A DNA stretch of 5,025 nucleotides from an uncultured beta proteobacterium (lineage in GTDB: Bacteria; Pseudomonadota; Gammaproteobacteria; Burkholderiales; Burkholderiaceae_C), in the NCBI GenBank assembly GCA_903958915.1, contig CAJBVC010000108.1, positions 1-5,025 on the forward strand, given 5' to 3'. This document shows, in pieces, positions 1 through 5,025 of this stretch. Position numbers and translations under genes: made by a program. The notes beneath the pieces are model-generated. The model had not been told where the DNA came from. It worked only from the letters and a program-made list of their open reading frames with translations, and did not search any database. Every line of letters starts with the position of its first letter. Position 1 is the first letter of the stretch.

Positions 1-567
1 GCGCTGAATTTTGAGATCGTCACGGCAGAGGTGGTGGGTGCGGCCCGCTCCGGCGCCTACCTCTTGTTCACCTTTCTCGGCGGTGCTACGTTCTTCTTCG
101 GCCCCATCATCGGCGCCGTGTTGATGGTGCTGGCCTTCGTGTTGTTCAGCGAGTTCACCAAGGCCTGGCTGCTGTATCTGGGTCTCATCTTTCTGTTCAT
201 GGTGATGTATGCCCCTGGTGGCATTGCCAGCCTGATCATGATGAATGTGCGGGTGGCGGCCTTTGGCAAACTGCGCCAATTGTGGAAAAGCTACCTGGGC
301 CTGGCGGTCACCGGTGTGGTGATGCTGGCGGGTGCTTCGGCACTGGTCGAGATGATCTATCACCTGCAGTTGGCTGGAGGGCAGGGCACTGAACTGCAGT
401 TTTTTGGCGTCACTTTGAACGTGGCCAGCACGGGCAGTTGGCTGGGTTCGGTGGTCGTTATGGGCATCGGGTTTGTTTTGTTCGAGATGGTGCGTCGGCG
501 CTTCGCGCGGGAGTGGGGTGCGATTCAGGAATTCATCGAGCAGGAAATGCATCGGAGGGCCTCTTGA
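1..567 (+). CDS. livM: LivM-type ABC importer permease, C-terminal part (5' truncated by window)
   Basis: Inner-membrane permease of a branched-chain-amino-acid-type (HAAT) ABC importer; it would form the translocation channel with a LivH-type partner lying upstream. The frame is open from base 1, so the true start is outside the window; the GTG at 31 is internal. 188 residues are visible. Residues 24-42 carry the LivM hallmark GG-then-GPxxGA pattern (FLGGATFFFGPIIGA), followed by hydrophobic segments near 36-50 and 55-70 and the APGGIASL segment (71-78), close to where ordinary LivM proteins end. Here about 110 more residues follow, with two further hydrophobic segments near 98-120 and 146-164 and a charged tail (RRRFAREW...). 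The stop overlaps the next start by one base (TGATG), implying translational coupling with livG. Family assignment is firm; the substrate is unknown, as these permeases also serve amides, urea and aromatic or aliphatic acids. Confidence 0.88.
   Translation, partial: ALNFEIVTAEVVGAARSGAYLLFTFLGGATFFFGPIIGAVLMVLAFVLFSEFTKAWLLYLGLIFLFMVMYAPGGIASLIMMNVRVAAFGKLRQLWKSYLGLAVTGVVMLAGASALVEMIYHLQLAGGQGTELQFFGVTLNVASTGSWLGSVVVMGIGFVLFEMVRRRFAREWGAIQEFIEQEMHRRAS
554..559 (+). promoter_or_regulatory. Shine-Dalgarno site that fixes the livG start
   Basis: GGAGGG lies 7 bases before the ATG at 567. The reading frame is open further upstream (to about 438), but that stretch overlaps the permease coding region and encodes no ABC-like sequence. 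This site and the TGATG junction therefore support 567 as the start. Confidence 0.8.
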
Positions 568-1352
568 TGCACAAAGATGCACCTTTCGCAGTAGAGCTCA
601 AGGACTTGCGCAAGAGTTTTGGCAAGGCCGAAATCATTCGTGGGGTGAATCTGGCGGTGCGCCCGGGTGAGCGGGTTGCCATCATCGGCCCCAATGGTGC
701 TGGCAAGTCCACCTTGTTTAACCTGATCAGCGGCCGCTTTGCGCCTTCAAGTGGCGAAGTGCTGCTCAATGGCACGGCCATTCAGGGCATGAAGCCGTTT
801 GAGATCAATCGGTTGGGGTTGTCGCGTAGTTTCCAGATCACCAACATCTTTCCCAAGCTCAGTGTGTTCGAGAACCTGCGCTGCAGTGTGCTTTGGAGCC
901 TGGGTTATCGCTACACGTTCTTGAAATTTCTGTCGGGGCTTGACGATGCCAACCAGCGCGCCAGGGAACTCATGGAAATGATCAAACTCGACAAGAAGCG
1001 CGACGTATTGGCCATCAACCTCACCTACGCCGAACAGCGTGCGCTCGAAATCGGCATCACCATTGGTGGTGGCGCCAATGTCATTCTGCTGGACGAACCC
1101 ACCGCCGGCATGAGCAAAAGCGAGACCACCCGCTTTATCGCCCTGATTCGCTCGGTGACCGAAGGCAAGACCCTGTTGACGGTAGAGCACGATATGGGCG
1201 TGGTGTTTGGCCTGGCCGACAAGATTGCCGTGGTGGTGTATGGCGAGGTGCTGGCGTTTGATACACCCGATGCGGTGCGCGCCAATGCCAAAGTGCAGGA
1301 GGCGTACCTCGGCTCTTCGGTCGCTGACGCCCAGGCTGCTGGAGGGCACTGA
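567..1352 (+). CDS. livG: LivG-type ABC transporter ATP-binding protein
   Basis: Cytoplasmic ATPase subunit of the importer, expected to pair with the LivF-type ATPase and drive uptake by ATP hydrolysis. It has 261 residues, normal for LivG. Visible motifs: Walker A GPNGAGKST (41-49), Q-loop Q90 in SFQ, Walker B VILLDEP (172-178) with catalytic Glu177, D-loop TAGMS (179-183) and H-loop His208 in VEHDM. The signature motif is LTYAEQ (152-157) rather than LSGGQ; LivG proteins usually show an altered form such as L(S/A)YGxQ, but here the glycine is also lost (Ala155). The loop SFQITNIFPKLSVFENL (88-104) and the C-terminal VQEAYLG (243-249) are typical of the family. The start overlaps the permease stop by one base, and livF follows after 3 bases. 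Function as the ATPase is secure; the transported substrate is not known. Confidence 0.93.
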   Translation: MHKDAPFAVELKDLRKSFGKAEIIRGVNLAVRPGERVAIIGPNGAGKSTLFNLISGRFAPSSGEVLLNGTAIQGMKPFEINRLGLSRSFQITNIFPKLSVFENLRCSVLWSLGYRYTFLKFLSGLDDANQRARELMEMIKLDKKRDVLAINLTYAEQRALEIGITIGGGANVILLDEPTAGMSKSETTRFIALIRSVTEGKTLLTVEHDMGVVFGLADKIAVVVYGEVLAFDTPDAVRANAKVQEAYLGSSVADAQAAGGH

Positions 1353-1355
1353 ACG

Positions 1356-2051
1356 ATGCTACGCGTAACCAACCTACAAGCCTTCTATGGCAAGAGCCAT
1401 GTGCTGCATGGCGTTGATCTGGACGTCAAGGAGGGCGAGATTGTGGCGCTGCTGGGGCGTAATGGGTCCGGGCGTTCCACTACAGCCAAGGCCATCATGG
1501 GGCTGGTGGATTGCCAGGGTTCCATTGTCTGGAAGGGCCAGGAGTCACTGGGCCACAAGACCTTTGAGATCGCCCACTTGGGCCTGGGCTATGTGCCAGA
1601 GAACCGGGATATCTTCCCCAAGCTGACCGTGCACCAGAACCTGTTGCTCGGACAAAAGCGGGGCAAGCGCAATCCACGCTGGAGTTTCGAGGACATGTAC
1701 CGCCTTTTTCCGCGTCTCCAGGAGCGCGAGCACACCGAGGCCGGCGTGCTGTCGGGTGGCGAGCAACAGATGCTCACCCTGTGCCGCACGCTCATGGGCG
1801 ACCCGGACCTCATCATCATCGATGAACCGACCGAGGGCCTCGCTCCCAAGATCGTCGAACTGGTCGCCGAATACCTGCAGGAACTGCGCAAACGGGGTGT
1901 CTCTGTGCTGTTGATCGAGCAGAAGCTCACCATTGCCATGAGGATTTCTGACCGCTGTTTTGTGATGGGACACGGCAGTATCGTGTTTGAAGGGACACCG
2001 GAGCAATTGCGTTCCAACACCGATATACGCAAGGAGTGGCTGGAGGTCTGA
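1356..2051 (+). CDS. livF: LivF-type ABC transporter ATP-binding protein with Walker A Lys-to-Arg change
   Basis: Second cytoplasmic ATPase of the importer. It has 231 residues, close to the usual LivF length. Visible motifs: Walker A GRNGSGRST (34-42), the VPE segment at the Q-loop position (80-82) followed by NRDIFPKLTV, signature LSGGEQ (132-137), Walker B LIIIDEP (152-158) with Glu157, D-loop EGLAP (160-164) and Gln189 in LLIEQ at the H-loop position. Gln there is usual for LivF as I recall the family. The unusual point is Arg40 (CGT, 1473-1475) where nearly all ABC ATPases have the phosphate-binding lysine. GGAGGG at 1341-1346 lies 9 bases before the ATG. The rest of the protein is intact and shows no sign of decay, so I read it as a working subunit with an altered nucleotide site, not a pseudogene. 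It appears to be the last gene of the transporter operon. Confidence 0.92.
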   Translation: MLRVTNLQAFYGKSHVLHGVDLDVKEGEIVALLGRNGSGRSTTAKAIMGLVDCQGSIVWKGQESLGHKTFEIAHLGLGYVPENRDIFPKLTVHQNLLLGQKRGKRNPRWSFEDMYRLFPRLQEREHTEAGVLSGGEQQMLTLCRTLMGDPDLIIIDEPTEGLAPKIVELVAEYLQELRKRGVSVLLIEQKLTIAMRISDRCFVMGHGSIVFEGTPEQLRSNTDIRKEWLEV

Positions 2052-2067
2052 CATGTTTGTCCCAGTC

Positions 2068-2109
2068 GTGACAATGGTGCCTTATCACCAGTATTTTCGC
2101 CCCTACAAT
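2068..2109 (+). promoter_or_regulatory. Candidate sigma-70-type promoter(s) for the beta-oxidation genes
   Basis: Two possible arrangements are visible. One is TTATCA (2082-2087), a 16-base spacer, then TACAAT (2104-2109), a 5-of-6 match to the -10 consensus. The other is GTGACA (2068-2073), a 5-of-6 match to the -35 consensus, an 18-base spacer, then TATTTT (2092-2097). The first would start transcription near 2115-2118, about 50 bases before the ATG at 2169 and within the palindrome that begins at 2112. The evidence is sequence resemblance only. Confidence 0.4.
2075..2097 (+). terminator. Possible weak hairpin terminator after livF
   Basis: TGGTG (2075-2079) and CACCA (2086-2090) form a perfect 5-base stem with a 6-base loop, followed by GTATTTT. 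The stem is short and the T-run interrupted, so this is at best a weak intrinsic terminator for the transporter operon. It overlaps the candidate promoter. Read-through into the downstream genes is equally plausible. Confidence 0.2.
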
Positions 2110-2111
2110 TC

Positions 2112-2135
2112 AAAAAAGTACGATCGTTCTATTTT
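2112..2135. promoter_or_regulatory. Candidate operator: 24-base imperfect palindrome centred on ACGATCGT
   Basis: The two 12-base arms match at 10 of 12 positions about a centre between 2123 and 2124. The core ACGATCGT (2120-2127) is perfect. It lies just downstream of a good -10 match and 33 bases before the start codon, where a bound repressor would block transcription. An ACGNNCGT core is reminiscent of operators of TetR-family regulators of acyl-CoA metabolism (for example PsrA-like sites), but the regulator is not in the window and its identity is an inference. Confidence 0.45.
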
Positions 2136-2168
2136 CTCGTTTCTCATTTCTACTGAAGGAAGCCAAGC

Positions 2169-4268
<2,100 letters not shown>

Positions 4269-4285
4269 TTCAGGAGTAACCAAAC

Positions 4286-5025
4286 ATGACATCCGCAGTA
4301 ATCGTTTCCACCGCCCGCACGCCTTTGACCAAAAGCTGGAAGGGCGCCTTCAACATGACCCACGGAGCCACATTGGGCGGCCACGTCGTCGAACACGCCA
4401 TCCAGCGCGCCGGCATTGAAGCCGCTGAAGTGGACGACGTGATCATGGGTTGCGGCACGCCTGAAGGAGCCACCGGTGTCAACATCGCGCGCCAGATCGC
4501 CTTGCGCGCGGGCTGCCCCATCACCACCTCTGGCATGACCATCAACCGCTTCTGTTCCTCGGGCCTGCAGACCATTGCCACCGCAGCGCAACGCATCATT
4601 GCCAATGAGGGTGACATTTATGTGGCCGGCGGCTTGGAGTCTATTTCTTGCACCGCTCAGGAAATGAACCAGCACATGCTGCAATACCCGTGGCTGGCCA
4701 AGAACAAGCCGGAAGTCTATTGGTCGATGCTGCAAACCGCCGAGAACGTGGCCAAGCGTTACAACATTGGCCGTGAAGCGATGGACGAGTACGGTGCCGC
4801 CAGCCAGCAAAAAGCCGGTGCCGCGCTGGCTGCAGGTTTGTTCAAGGATGAAATTGCACCCATTACCGTCACCATGGGTGTGGCCGACAAGGTGATGGGC
4901 ATGATGACCAAAAAGGTCACGGTGAGCGACGACGAGGGCATTCGTGCGGACACCACCTACGACGGCATCAAGGGTTTGCGTTCAGCTTTGCCGGGTGGTT
5001 TGATTTCTGCGGGCAATGCCAGCCA
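4286..5025 (+). CDS. Thiolase (acetyl-CoA C-acyltransferase), N-terminal part (3' truncated by window)
   Basis: Catalyses thiolytic cleavage of 3-ketoacyl-CoA to acetyl-CoA and a shortened acyl-CoA, the step after the upstream fusion enzyme; the reverse condensation is possible for some family members. 246 codons are visible of about 390-400 usual for the family, and the frame is open to the window end. The N-terminus (AVIVSTARTPLTKSWKGAF, 4-22) is typical. The nucleophilic cysteine is Cys90 in NRFCSSGLQ (87-95; codon 4553-4555), and AGGLES (114-119) follows. The C-terminal GHP histidine and second catalytic cysteine lie beyond the window, so catalytic completeness cannot be judged. AGGAG (4272-4276) sits 9 bases before the ATG, and the 17-base gap from the preceding stop indicates one operon. 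The order hydratase/dehydrogenase then thiolase matches fadBA; chain-length preference, and hence a fadA, bktB or pcaF-type name, cannot be set from this half. Confidence 0.93.
   Translation, partial: MTSAVIVSTARTPLTKSWKGAFNMTHGATLGGHVVEHAIQRAGIEAAEVDDVIMGCGTPEGATGVNIARQIALRAGCPITTSGMTINRFCSSGLQTIATAAQRIIANEGDIYVAGGLESISCTAQEMNQHMLQYPWLAKNKPEVYWSMLQTAENVAKRYNIGREAMDEYGAASQQKAGAALAAGLFKDEIAPITVTMGVADKVMGMMTKKVTVSDDEGIRADTTYDGIKGLRSALPGGLISAGNAS

Noticed and set aside
372..394. Short similarity between GAGGGCAGGGCACTGAAC here and GGAGGGCACTGAAC near 1341-1354
   Set aside because: The shared run is about 11 bases, one copy lies inside permease coding sequence, and the other spans the livG end with its ribosome binding site. 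It looks like chance.
438..566. Upstream extension of the livG frame
   Set aside because: It overlaps the permease coding region in another frame, and its translation has no ABC-like sequence. The ribosome binding site at 554-559 and the TGATG junction mark the real start at 567.
1356..2051. livF as a pseudogene because of the missing Walker A lysine
   Set aside because: The frame, length, ribosome binding site and all other ABC motifs are intact, and a conservative Arg replacement with no other damage argues for a functional variant.

Overview
The window reads as a chromosomal stretch from a moderately GC-rich proteobacterium, most likely a betaproteobacterium of the order Burkholderiales (Comamonadaceae-like). 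That placement is an inference from codon use, from the protein sequences as I remember related families, and from the gene order; no search was run. All genes lie on the + strand. There are no tRNAs, rRNAs, CRISPR arrays, insertion sequences or other mobile-element signs.

Left block (1-2051) is the 3' part of an operon for a branched-chain-amino-acid-type (LivFGHMK/HAAT family) ABC importer. It holds the C-terminal 188 residues of a LivM-type permease (cut by the window start), a complete LivG-type ATPase and a complete LivF-type ATPase. The genes overlap by one base or are 3 bases apart, and both ATPase genes have strong ribosome binding sites.

Middle (2052-2168) is a 117-base gap and the only real non-coding stretch. 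It holds candidate -35/-10 elements, a short hairpin, and a 24-base imperfect palindrome centred on ACGATCGT that sits at the expected transcription start, so it could be an operator.

Right block (2169-5025) is a beta-oxidation pair: a 699-residue enoyl-CoA hydratase/3-hydroxyacyl-CoA dehydrogenase fusion and, 17 bases downstream, the N-terminal 246 residues of a thiolase (cut by the window end). Together they would perform hydration, oxidation and thiolytic cleavage of an enoyl-CoA. The adjacent importer may supply a carboxylic acid that feeds this route, but its substrate cannot be read from the sequence.

The main oddity is in the ATPase pair. LivF has arginine in place of the Walker A lysine and LivG has a degenerate signature motif. 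Both changes fall in the same predicted composite ATP site, so the transporter looks like an asymmetric ABC system with one consensus and one degenerate site. The permease also has a C-terminal extension of about 110 residues with two extra predicted membrane helices. I found no wholly new system here.
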